A stretch of 64,000 bases of DNA, from positions 18,350,927 to 18,414,926 of the forward strand of contig NC_064034.1 in assembly GCF_932526225.1 (NCBI RefSeq). The letters run 5' to 3'. Under the pieces are notes generated by a model, which was not told the DNA's origin, did not search any database, and was given only the letters and a program-made list of their open reading frames with translations. The DNA is from Nematostella vectensis (taxonomy: Eukaryota > Cnidaria > Anthozoa > Actiniaria > Edwardsiidae). Below are positions 20,732 to 30,950 of the stretch, in pieces. The translations under genes and the position numbers were made by a program. How positions within the stretch are numbered: the stretch's first letter is position 1; each line of letters starts with the position of its first letter.

Positions 20732-23700
20732 TTAGAACGTGGTGCGATCCCGTGTACTTTGTGCGACCCTTTTGCTGTCGTCTACAGCGTATCGCTTGAT
20801 TCGCGCTGTAATGAGCTCTTTACTGGGCATAGCCTGTAGTTCTGTGGGAGCCAAGGCACCGGGGGCGTTATCGGGGGGAATTACGCGGACTATCTGGTCG
20901 GCGTGCCGCACGCGGGAAATGCCGTTGTATACAGCATTCGTGATCCAGCCCTCTAAGCTGTGGTCTATGATAAACAGACGTCTTGGAGTCTGGATGATCT
21001 TGCCCTGCACCCGGTGGACGGTTCCCCAGCCCGCGTATTTCCACTCGAGAGGAATCCCGTTAATGACCGCGTCGAGAGGAACCTCGACTACCGTAACTTT
21101 GTACGCGTCGACCTTCTCACCCCTTTTGCCTGGCACGGGCACTGGCCGCCCTTGCTTGCGATAACGATGCGCGACGCTAGGATCGGGGTCAAAGCGGATG
21201 GTCGCTGGCAATCGGTGGTAGTTTTCCCTGTGGTGCTCTTTTAATCGCTGCTGAACAAGAGCCCCCATATTGTTGGTCGAGCACACCCACATATCGTTTG
21301 GGTGGGCCTGCTCGATCGCCGCGTCGAACGCTACCCCATCCCACTCCTCTCGAAACACCTCAAGCTGTTGGAAATCTGACCGACACCAAATCCGGTCCTT
21401 TATGTCGTGGAGCCTGGAGGAGGGCAGGCTGTCGCATGTACTGTACGGCTTTCCGCAGTCTTCACACAGGCAGCGGTAGTCAGACTCGAACCAGCGGATG
21501 TTCGCTTGTGCCCACTCCTCGAGCATATCGGGAGGCCCCTCTTTATCTCCCCAGGGCGGAACCTGCCCATAATCGCCACAACACACTACCTGACACGGCC
21601 GCGTGGCGAGATACTCTAGGATGGCGCGTAGCACTTTAGTCTGTACCTTACAGCACTCGTCAATGATGATTACTTCTGCAAGATGGTCGAGCTTGTGCCC
21701 CAGCTCGGAAGGTCTCCACTCCTCTATCGGCTTCTCCGCTGGTATGCAGAGGTAATGGTGGTAGGTTCGAGCCTTCACCGCGAGGCGCGGGTTATTGCGA
21801 TGGTCGTGGGCGAGGTCGTTCTCGGGGGTGAGCACCACAACGTTTAGGCCGCGGAACATGCTCACCGCCCACTCGGTCTTCCCCGATCCTCCTTGGCCCG
21901 CTAGATACATTTTTGCAGAGGTTGCGGCCACTAGATCGCACGGCAGACTCGGCGCAGTGCTTGGCTCTTTGGCCAAGCCCCCCGACTTCTTCGGATCCCA
22001 AGCCGCTTCGTGTCGCCACTCGTACCCAGGCTTCTTGTGGCGCCACTCTCCATACCTCGGATTTCGCTCCACGAGCTTTACACCACTGGGCACCGCCTTT
22101 GCGTATATGGCATCTGTGCACACCCGGAGGACGTCTTCGCGAGGAATCCGCCTCAGCATGCGTCGCAACGCTATGTTTGTGTACGCCAAGACTAAGGCCC
22201 TGATATGGTACCATTGTGAGCGTCGGACACCGTCTTTGTATTAGATCAGATGAGCCCCGTCGGCATGCTCGAAGTTAAGTAAGTGGTCGGTGCCCGCAAG
22301 GAGGTTTGTCAGATACGCGGCTTCTTCACGGTCGCGAACTACGATCGAGGACTCGTCGCCACGGCGAGCGCACTTGCCTACGAAACGGACAGCGAGTCTC
22401 GACCCTCAGGATGCTGCGGGTCTTCGCTACTCGCGCTAGAGTGGGGGAACCCGATGGAGTCCTTTTTTCCGATGCTATACAATACCTCCCTCGCCGTGGC
22501 CATGACGAGGTCACCCGAGTCTAACAGGTCCTTGAGCTCTGTCGTGGTGATCCAGCCCTCGTTTTGTTCCAAGTGCTGCCCTACCCTCCCGGAAGTGTAG
22601 TGGTGGCAGACCTCAGAGAACTCCCACTCGGTCAGCTGAATGACCCCGGTTAGTTGAAGAACCTCGCTCAATTGCCGTCCCACAACATCCGCGATACGAT
22701 ACACGTTCGTAGGAAGCCGTATTTCCGTACCACATCAATGGCGTCCGAGGCGCCGCCGAAGACACTGTCCTCGCATCCTAGGTACGCCGCACGCATGTCA
22801 ATGTGCGCATGAGGCTGCGCCCCTAAGTTTTCCTTGCTATTCCACACTTTGGACTCAACCTGCGCCGCTTGCTAGACGTCCCTGTATTTAAGAGGCGTTG
22901 GCCTGATGTTCTCTCTTTGGATCCACTTCTTGAAACGATACCCTATTGCGCCGCCCATCGAGTGCGTAGCTTCGGTGTACTCTTGGTAGGCTGGGTGATC
23001 ATCAGGGAGCCAATGAGGATCATGCCCCGTCTCGTCCGTAAACGCCCTGTCGATCGCGACGCTGTCTCTCTCCGATCGGTATAGCTTCCCCTCGTGCGTG
23101 ACTATAACGCCCCCGCATAGCCAGATCCTCGTGCTTCTTGGGATCGCCCTGTTTGTAAAGAGAATGAGCACCTCTTGCACTTTTGCCTCGCGCGTTTTCG
23201 TGGCGGCGCTGGTTAAAGCCTTCTCCTGACGTAGCGAACGAAGCTCATCCTCAGCCCCGAATTCTAGGCCGTGGACGCTCGTGATCGCAGGTGGTTCAGT
23301 CGGACGCTCCGCCTAGGCGTGGTTATTGTGGCAAGGGATAGTGACCCTCGCCTTAGTCTTGTACTTCCCCGAGTCCCACATAACGTTGCCCAGGGCGTCC
23401 ACGGCTACTAGCTTTATCTCGAGCTTCTTTTCCATCTCAAAGAGGTCTTCTTTGGTGCATCCAGTAGTAGCCAGCTTCTTGTCAAATCGCTCGAGGATCT
23501 TGCCTCGTGTCTTGGTTAGACCAAGGGAGCGTGAGGTACTGCGATTCCTCAAGAAGTCGGCAACATAGCTCACAACACAGTTAGCGAAGGCGTCACTCCC
23601 CTCTCGCTCAAACAATGGCCCAGGCTCCCCATTTTGCTCAGGTAAAGGGCGAGCTCGTATCTCACGTAAACGAGGTACTCCCGCCCTTTCTCCCAAATAC

Positions 23701-24349
23701 CCGCATCGATACCTTCCAGGGCGCCGACTGCGAGTTGGTCTCCTCTTTTGACTAATGACCAACCAATCTTGTGCTCCGAGCGCCCTTCCTCCTCTGTGAT
23801 TGGCGCCAATGGCTCTGCGGGGGCCTTACCAACGACCGTAAAGAGTCTGTAACGCCGGTCAGGGTCTACCATCTCAAGCACCGGTGGCAACACTGCGTTT
23901 GCCCGCAGAGACTCTCGCTCGTGCGAGACCCACCACACTGAGCCATCGTCATTGATATCAGGCCCCCGCATAACCGGCTTTGGGGCAATGACCCCTGCTC
24001 CACCAAGGTCTCGTATCTCCTGGTAAACACCGGCGCTTATGTCTTGGCCCCGAAGAGTGGCACCCACGCTTGGGAACCGAAGATGGGCGCCGCCGACGAA
24101 GAGAGAATAGTACTTCTCGGGGTCTAATCCCTCTGGGCCCTTTTGCTTTAGAAGCGGGTCGAACTCGCGCCACGGCTCCTGCTTCGCGGCCTCTTCGTCA
24201 GCCTCTCGCCGACGCGCTTCTGCCGGAACGAGCGGCTTAAGCAGCTTGTGCTTGACATCCTCGGAGATTTCCTCGTCCAGGATGTTCTGGACCAGCCCTG
24301 CTAGTACGGCAGGCATTCTATTGAGAACCTCCTCTATGTAAGCGTCCAT
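20732..24349 (-). pseudogene. Family B DNA polymerase-like region fused to SF1 helicase, broken
   Basis: The last frame (22189-20732, 485 residues) is an SF1 helicase: GQGGSGKTEWA (Walker A), EVIIIDECC (motif II), VVCCGDYGQVPPW (motif III), GWGTVHRVQGK and AVYNGISRVRH (late motifs), resembling Pif1/RecD-like enzymes. Its first 40 residues, with VLRVCTDAIYAK, look like the end of a family B polymerase (TD of motif C). Upstream frames on the same strand continue the gene: 24349-23640, 23762-23313 (ending IPCHNNHA), an in-frame TAG at 23313-23315, 23312-22872, 22704-22440 and 22400-22190. At least five shifts or stops break it. A polymerase-helicase fusion would replicate the element. Helicase identity is firm; the polymerase part is inferred from order and weak motifs. 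Confidence 0.75.
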
Positions 24350-24564
24350 GTTTGGGTATGCCTTGTGCCACCCAGTCTCTAATTGCCCGTATCGCGGGCT
24401 ACGGTATCAGACAGAAAGAGTGTTTGGGTATGCCTTGTGCCACCCAGTCTCTAATTGCCCGTATCGCGGGCTGCGATGTCAGACAGGACGAGTGTTTGGG
24501 TATGCCTTGTGCCACCCAGTCTCTAATTGCCCGTATCGCGGGCTACGATATCAGACAGGACGAG
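24349..24564. repeat. Three 72-bp direct repeats upstream of the polymerase gene
   Basis: Units start at 24349, 24421 and 24493 and share nearly the whole 72 bp, including TTTGGGTATGCCTTGTGCC and a CCCGTATCGCGGG palindrome. They lie between the Cys-rich gene and the start codon of the polymerase-helicase gene, and the third unit contains the last codons of the Cys-rich gene. They look like a tandem duplication of the intergenic region, so any promoter there would be triplicated. Confidence 0.93.
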
Positions 24565-24807
24565 TGCGAACCGTTCCCGAGCGCGCCTCTCGGTGCCGCG
24601 CATCCTCTGCCCTACACGATTCGCTCCGCAGGGGCGGCACAACCGCGTCTCCGACTGCGTCCCTATGCCGCAGATCCTGCACGGCACGGGGAGGGGGCTG
24701 CCCTTACGGAGCCTTTGGTGCACCTTGCAGTAGGTGTCCATGCACCTCTGGCCACACGTGTTTGCATGGCCGACCTGCCACCCGCAGTAATCTTTCCCGC
24801 GCTTCAT
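24523..24807 (-). CDS. Cys-rich (putative zinc-binding) small protein of the element
   Basis: ATG at 24807 (MKRGKDYCGWQVGH), about 94 residues. The frame is open further into the inverted repeat, but this ATG lies just inside the repeat border and precedes the conserved part. Cysteines and histidines are ordered as C-x6-H-x3-C-x3-C-x4-C-x2-H, then PCRICGIGT and RLCRPCGANR, consistent with two or three zinc sites. The tail is basic. A DNA-binding or regulatory role is plausible because it is the outermost gene next to the right terminal repeat. I do not recognise a named family. Confidence 0.6.
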   Translation of the reverse strand: MKRGKDYCGWQVGHANTCGQRCMDTYCKVHQRLRKGSPLPVPCRICGIGTQSETRLCRPCGANRVGQRMRGTERRARERFALVLSDIVARDTGN

Positions 24808-24812
24808 CCTTC

Positions 24813-25275
24813 GAATGCTCGGTATACTACAGGACAGACGAGGGTCTAATTGCAAGGTTCCCACATGTTACCACACAAGGGGGGCCAGCCACCCTGTTAT
24901 CGCGCTAGGTGCTAGCGCCACCGAAAACTCGCGCGCGCCGCCATCCCCTTAAAACGAGGCGCTTTAAGCAAACGCTTTAAGCGACCCCTATAACACACCC
25001 CTCTCCCACGGGGCCCCCAGACGGTATACCCCAGGCGTTGGGCATTCCCTAGGGCATACAAAAAACAACGGAGAACGGGCTGGGGGGGGGGGGGGGGGGA
25101 CGGGTTACCCCCATTTCTATGAACCCCCCCCAGTCCCCCAGCGCTTCGCGCGGCATACGAAGAACTACGGGAAACGGGCTGGGGGCGCGGAGCGCCTCCC
25201 AGCCTTGAAACGGGGCTGGGGGCTCGGCGGGGCGTGCCTCCCAGCCAGTTCTATGAAACTACCCAGTCCTCCCCC
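24813..25275 (-). repeat. Right terminal inverted repeat
   Basis: Reverse complement of 12060-12492 with indels, the largest in a poly(G) run of about 19 at 25082-25100. It ends CCTCCCCC, followed by ACTGT at 25276-25280, matching the duplication at the left end. Confidence 0.93.
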
Positions 25276-25280
25276 ACTGT

Positions 25281-26403
25281 TCATAAGAAGGGATATAAGG
25301 ATATTGGCAGTTTGTAATTTTATAAGAAAAGGTTGTGCAAGGTGATGGTAAAGGAACACCAACTTGCCAATGCCTTACTTAGAGCCCTTGCCTGCCACAC
25401 CTTTCTTTAAGTGATGGAAGTGGATGCTTTTTCGCACTTGTTATTTTGCTAGGACGACAAAATCGCGGCTGACAGATTCGTGAGTCAGCGGCTAGACGTA
25501 GGCTATTTTAACACTAACCACAGGGCCTTCATTATCTGGAGAACAGTCTAAAAATAAATCGTAACAAATTCTAATTCAATGTAGTGTTGTTTTTGCAACT
25601 GGCCCTAACCCCTAATATAAAATTCAAAATTTCAATGATCACACCGACTTTGCCAAAATCCCAAAAATTAAGATTTATTTTCTTATTGATATTTCTAGGG
25701 GGCAACTGTTTGGATAAAAATCAATCCTCCCCAAATAAGCATTTTTTTTAATTATAATTTTTGGTTTTACATTGGTTGTTTTTGTGTAATCAAGAGTATT
25801 CTCACTATTAAATTCAACAGCTTACTAATATAAAAAGTTTGTAAGCAAGAACAATCTACATCAAAGAAAATTTCTTTGCTGCAAAAATAGCATATGCCAG
25901 GCAAAGTTTACTAGGAAATTTATTAGTATGCAATTCACTCCTAGTGAAAGGTAGGGGTGGCATTGTTTGTTTCAGGACATCCTTTTCTATTAGGTAATTC
26001 TTCATATCTTGCAGTGGTTCTAAATTTTCTATCACTTGAGCAGACTTCCTAGTCAAGGACCCCCTGAAGCTATACCCCTGCTACTAGGTGGCTAAAGTTC
26101 TGGCAATGCTTACAAGTGACAACAAAGTATAAAGACATTATATCTATTCACGAGATGTATTCCAGTATCCAAAAAATATGTTGTGTGTATGATGTGAGAT
26201 TTAGTATTCTAGTATTGCAATTTTAAATAGAACCTGATGTAGAACTCAACAAAGCAATGATGAAAGCTATGGAGAAACTCCAGATATCTCTACTGTGATT
26301 TTTACACTATCTTCTCTTACATTGGAACAACTCGATCTACTGCAGTATTGTATAAAAAATGTGAAAATGTTTAAACTGTTCTCTTCTAGTTTGGATAGGA
26401 GAG
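25281..26403. other. Intergenic and CAPZA 3' region
   Basis: AT-rich DNA with no recognisable gene. It includes the presumed 3' UTR of the capping-protein gene. Short frames here have no similarity I can see. Confidence 0.5.
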
Positions 26404-29400
26404 TTAAGAACTCTTCAGCTCCTGCCCAATCTTGTAATTTAGGATCTTGTTCCAGTCTATCTTAGTGCGAGTGATGGGCAGTTGTCTTCTCAGTGCCTTG
26501 AATGTGGTGTCGGACATCTGTGTGTAGTTCTCAGATATTGCTTTCTGTAGTAGAAATAATCTTAATCTCAGTGTTTGCTACATCCTTGACTATATTTAAG
26601 TATATACTCCTTCTCTTGGATTGTTTTTGTATAAAATGCAACATCATATTGACTTTATTGACAATCTTCCAAATATCACAGTAAATCAATTAAAAATGGT
26701 AGTATAAAAAATTCCTTAAAGGTTCATATTATGGTGAAGGTTTGGGAGGTTCCTTCAATGCCATCTCAGTAAAAAAATTGGTTGGGATTGCTCTTGGACA
26801 TGGTACTGTACCTGATATTCATTCTCTGATTCTTCTATGTTTTGTACAAAGTTCTTAGCTGTAGCTGCCTCACTCTGTATGAACAAAAACAACAAGATGA
26901 ATCTAACTCATGGAAAAGATAATGATCCTGATAAAATCATACTTACAGCTACTTTTAGCTCATGCTGGATCTCTTTTGATGAAACCAACTGAACATTTCC
27001 ATCTTCGTAGTAATGGACCTTGAAAACACAATAAGTTATGTAATGCAATTAGTTCATGAGATCTATCATCAAATACAAACAAAATTAATTAAAATTTGTG
27101 CACTACAAATTTTAGCTTAATGACTGAGCACCTGTGCTCCCTTTTCTATGTTTTTTTTTTTGCCGATTCCTGGTCACAATTTGGCTCACTTTTTACACAG
27201 AGTTTTTAAAGGGGGCCTTTTGGAATAATTTGGAATTATCATTTTAAAGGGATTTCTGGTGTAATGCAAAGGTTTTCAGGCCTCTAATAAAAAAAAATGA
27301 ATAATTGTATAGTATTTGGAGTCACACTCTAGCTCTTGGATTTCTAATCAACTGCTATTACATTGTTGTACTTATAGATAAAAACAATAAGAGTGGGGCT
27401 CCCATTATATATAATAATTATATATATAATAATTATTTTTCAGGATTTTAACTGATATACATGCATGCCTTAAAAATGAAAAAAAAAAATGCATTATAAA
27501 GTGTAATCATGCTTTTTAATTGGAATATTCAATAGTTATGAAATAAAGATGCAATGCTAAAGTAAGGTTTGGTCTCTGTAAGGGCAATTTTGTCCCAAGA
27601 GCATGTTGTCTTATTCCTCACAAATTACCTGCAATTTGAGAACCCCATTCATATCTACTGTTTCTCCAGACTTTTTGAATGATGCACTCCACTCTGACCT
27701 CCATCTGCCATTCCTGATGACAAACCATACTGTAAGCCCTGCTACCATTTGCATTCCATATAGGGGGAAAGGCTTAACCTTTAGCTGGGTCATGTGTTAA
27801 CTACAAATTAATATTTTAAGTCTTTTTTATTCAAAATATTTTCTTCGTAGAATCTCTTACCAGAAATTTTGGGGCTCAAACTTGTGGTCTTCTAAGCAAG
27901 CTACAATAGTAATAAGGCCGTCTGTACTGCTACCGTATACCTAAAGCAAAAAAGTTAACAAAACATAAATGAAGATATCACAACAAAAACTTGGACAACC
28001 TATGGCAGAGCATATCTATAATGTGGTTAAGTATAATATGATAAGTAAGGCCACAATTGAAAGGGATCAGATAATGGTATGATAACAGTAATACTGTAGG
28101 TTCCATCAAAGGGGATATAGAAAAAGCCAGATGTCAGTCGAAATACAGGTGTGTAGGACTGTTAGCGACACTATCTATGACTGTAGGATGTTCGCTAGTC
28201 ATGATTACTTACAGTGCACACCCCATGAGGGTAGTGATCTTTTACATAAGCCCTGAATGCCTGGTCAACGGCAGCCCGCCATGGTTCTGCGGTGCTATCT
28301 GTCTCTTGTGCAGTTAAATTGCTGGCTTCCTGAATCATAATTTCAAAACTTTCATTATCAAAGCTGTCATCAAAGTGTTACGTGGACTAACATGGACATA
28401 AGACAGGACTGGAAACAGGGATTCCAGCACATTCATCAACAATAATTGACTTTATACTGTACCAAACTCAAAAGGAAATTTAGGTACTAGACAGATTCAA
28501 TGTTCTCACCTTGCGTAGATGATCATAACTGAATTTCTGTTTGCTCTTGGGGTCAATAAAGCTACCATCTGAGAGCTCACCATGTCTTGTAATGAGAACC
28601 TACCAGAAATATAATTATGTATAATCTATAAGTCAAGCCATCTCTTTGCCTTGATAAAAGCCTTCGAAGCATGCACACAAGTTTAAGAAAGGGGGAATTT
28701 ACTGAATGTAAAGACAAATTAAATTCTTCCCATCAACAGAAACAACAACAAAAGCAACAAAACAATAATCAAAACAACACATTTTAGTACCTGTTCATCG
28801 CCTGAGAGCTTAGCTGGTGTGAACTGCTCCTTGTTGTAGTCAGAAAATGAGCTATGCAGAAAAAATGCAACATAGTTTACAATATGGTAAAACAGAAAAA
28901 TTCAGAGCCTGGAACAAACTATATTGACACAAACTATTGCTGTCTTCTCTGAGTTTCGAAATTTGAGCTTTGCAGTTGACAATGTCATGACAAGGTTGTC
29001 TTTCCTAGCAATTATGAATTACATTTTTCATAGTAGCTATCTACTACAGGTTATAGTTTATACTTTATGCTCAGGTTAGGAATGAGTTTTAAAAAGAGGT
29101 GAATTGTCTAAAAATATTGATGACTTAAGTAATACAATGACACAAGGAGGAAATGTGTACGTGTTTTAAAGCACAAGGCAACATAGTCATTTCTTACGAA
29201 AGTTACAGACTAAAACAAAAATGCCATCGGGAAGAAATTATTTACTAGGTGATTTAAAACTTCGGACAAAATGCAATCATTAATGCACTAAGTAATGTAG
29301 TGGAATTCAACAGGTTGGAAAGAAATTTGACGACAACACAAATTCCTACTAACCTTGCAGCTCTCTCCTTGAGCAGAGTGTCGTTGTCGAGGAGAATTCG

Positions 29401-29677
29401 GACATCTAAGAGGAAGGAGTAACAGTATCTTAAATTACTAAAATTTAATCTGGCAGGGTCATTAAAGCATTCAGAAAATAAACTCACCGTTGAACACTTC
29501 GTTGAACTCGCCCGGCGGGGCGTGTTTGATGAAATCAGAAGCTATACGAATCTAAGTTGAAGAAAACATTTTGCATCTGAATAAAGTGATATTGTACAAT
29601 GAACCTCACTATTATGTGGCGGGATATCTTTATTTTACCTTCTCGTCGTCAGAAATCGGCTCGTCGTAATCAGCCAT
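26404..29677 (-). CDS. CAPZA: F-actin-capping protein subunit alpha
   Basis: Complete gene in 11 exons: 29639-29677 ([16 protein letters not shown]), 29488-29551, 29354-29405, 28791-28851, 28510-28599, 28213-28329, 27861-27940, 27629-27713, 26947-27018, 26812-26874 and 26404-26544. The sum is 864 bp, 287 residues, against 286 in human CAPZA1. Diagnostic blocks are [59 protein letters not shown] and [18 protein letters not shown] with the tail KIGQELKSS. The protein pairs with the beta subunit to cap actin barbed ends and is also in dynactin. The tentacle-like C-terminal segment is present. All introns are GT-AG. Confidence 0.97.
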
Positions 29678-30950
29678 GGTAAATTGTCCACAGATTTGCA
29701 GCCTACCACCAGGAAACACGAACGATTCAAGATGGCTGCTGGCCCACACAGGGAGCGCGCGGCCTTCTGGGTATCAGGCCTGCCCTCGTCGATGACCATA
29801 TTTGGGTATGTAGATCATCGAATATCACTTGGCTATTAAAATCTAGGGATTCGCATTTGATTGTTTACGGTTTTGTATAGAAATTCATTTAGTATCACAA
29901 AAAAAAAATTTCTTGAAGTTAATTATAACATACTGTTCCCGAAAAAGGCAAAAATCACTTTCCAGTTTACAAGAACACTTTTGTTTTCAAGAAAAAGAAC
30001 TTCGACGCACTTTGAATAACGCGATAAGATTGTGATTTTCACTCACTTTCGTTCATCTAATTTAATCAGGTTTAGGACCCGCGCCTGCTCTGCCCCTAGG
30101 AAAATTCAGATCTTTTCTGAAAGTCTAAATGTTGTATGTTCGTGAAAATAAGCCCTTTTATTCAAATTCTCCCCATCCAGACGCGTACAGGATTTGGTGA
30201 ATGAAGCGAGTGCACAGTATCACAAGGAAAAACGCTAGTATGTGACAATCTGTCAATCAGACATGAACTCTTTTGGGCGTTCAAGGGAAAGGGGGGGTGG
30301 AGATGGGAGCCCACCATGCGCGCCCCCCCTAGGTTCGCGCCTGCTATCCTAAGTAAATCGACCCCGTGAAGGCTCCTACGGTCCTTCCCCCCTCTTCTGG
30401 CAAGGGTGCAAGCCCTCGTCCATTTGCGTACGGCACCTATGCGATACCGCGACAAGTCGGGTAATCTAACAGCTTTAAAGAAATCATATGGACAGAAAGT
30501 GCACCAGTGGCTGGCAATCAAGATTTTTTTAATCAACCACAAGGTCACTTTTGACTGCATGGTTAAGTTACCTGCATAATAGAACCTGGTAAATAAGCGA
30601 TTTGCAACAATTTAATTACACTGCTAGTGAGTACTACCGGGGAGTGTACTTATATACCCTAAAAGCCTTCATATACATTCAGAATGGCGAACGTGGAGTA
30701 ATGCAACGGACAGACGAAGGGAGTTACAGAGAATGTACAAGAAAATTCTGACAGCATCCGGCCTCTAATCTTCCTCTACCGTAATCAAAATAACATAATC
30801 AACAACAAACCCCTTTTTAAATACATTGTTGATTTTTAAAAGAAGCGTCTTCTATTTCACTGCACCCTTTGACGAACTACGTACAACACACAAGTATTAG
30901 TTATTGAACTATCCATGCATTGTACTCAAAATCCCTTTGACAAAGCCGTA
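29678..30950. other. Intergenic, CAPZA promoter side
   Basis: Between two minus-strand genes: it should hold the CAPZA promoter near 29.7 kb and the GST1 3' UTR near 30.9 kb. No gene is recognised; the minus frame at 30162-30560 has no similarity I can see. Confidence 0.5.

Larger units (their letters stand above)
12060..25275. mobile_element. Polinton/Maverick-like endogenous virus or transposon, degraded
   Basis: A 13.2-kb block bounded by inverted repeats of about 430-460 bp and flanked by ACTGT at 12055-12059 and 25276-25280. It is visibly GC-richer than the host DNA on both sides. It encodes the hallmark combination of a retroviral-type integrase, a packaging-type ATPase, and polymerase/helicase genes, plus small membrane and virion-like genes. 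Left-arm genes from 12580 to 16293 alternate in direction; 16294-20448 runs plus; 20535-24807 runs minus. Most long genes carry frameshifts or stops, and a nested transposon splits the ATPase. I did not recognise an adenovirus-type protease or a full-length double-jelly-roll capsid gene. Family membership is strong; the exact clade is not settled. Confidence 0.9.

Noticed and set aside
20544-20735. Short frames on both strands downstream of the helicase
   Set aside because: The HNH-like minus frame has conserved spacing of Cys/His/Asp; the others do not.
20739-22244. Several plus-strand frames over the helicase
   Set aside because: Antisense shadows of the helicase, whose motifs are clear on the minus strand.
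12060-25275. CRISPR array or bacterial contamination as an explanation for the GC-rich block
   Set aside because: No spaced repeats; inverted ends, target duplication and eukaryotic-virus genes explain it as an integrated element.
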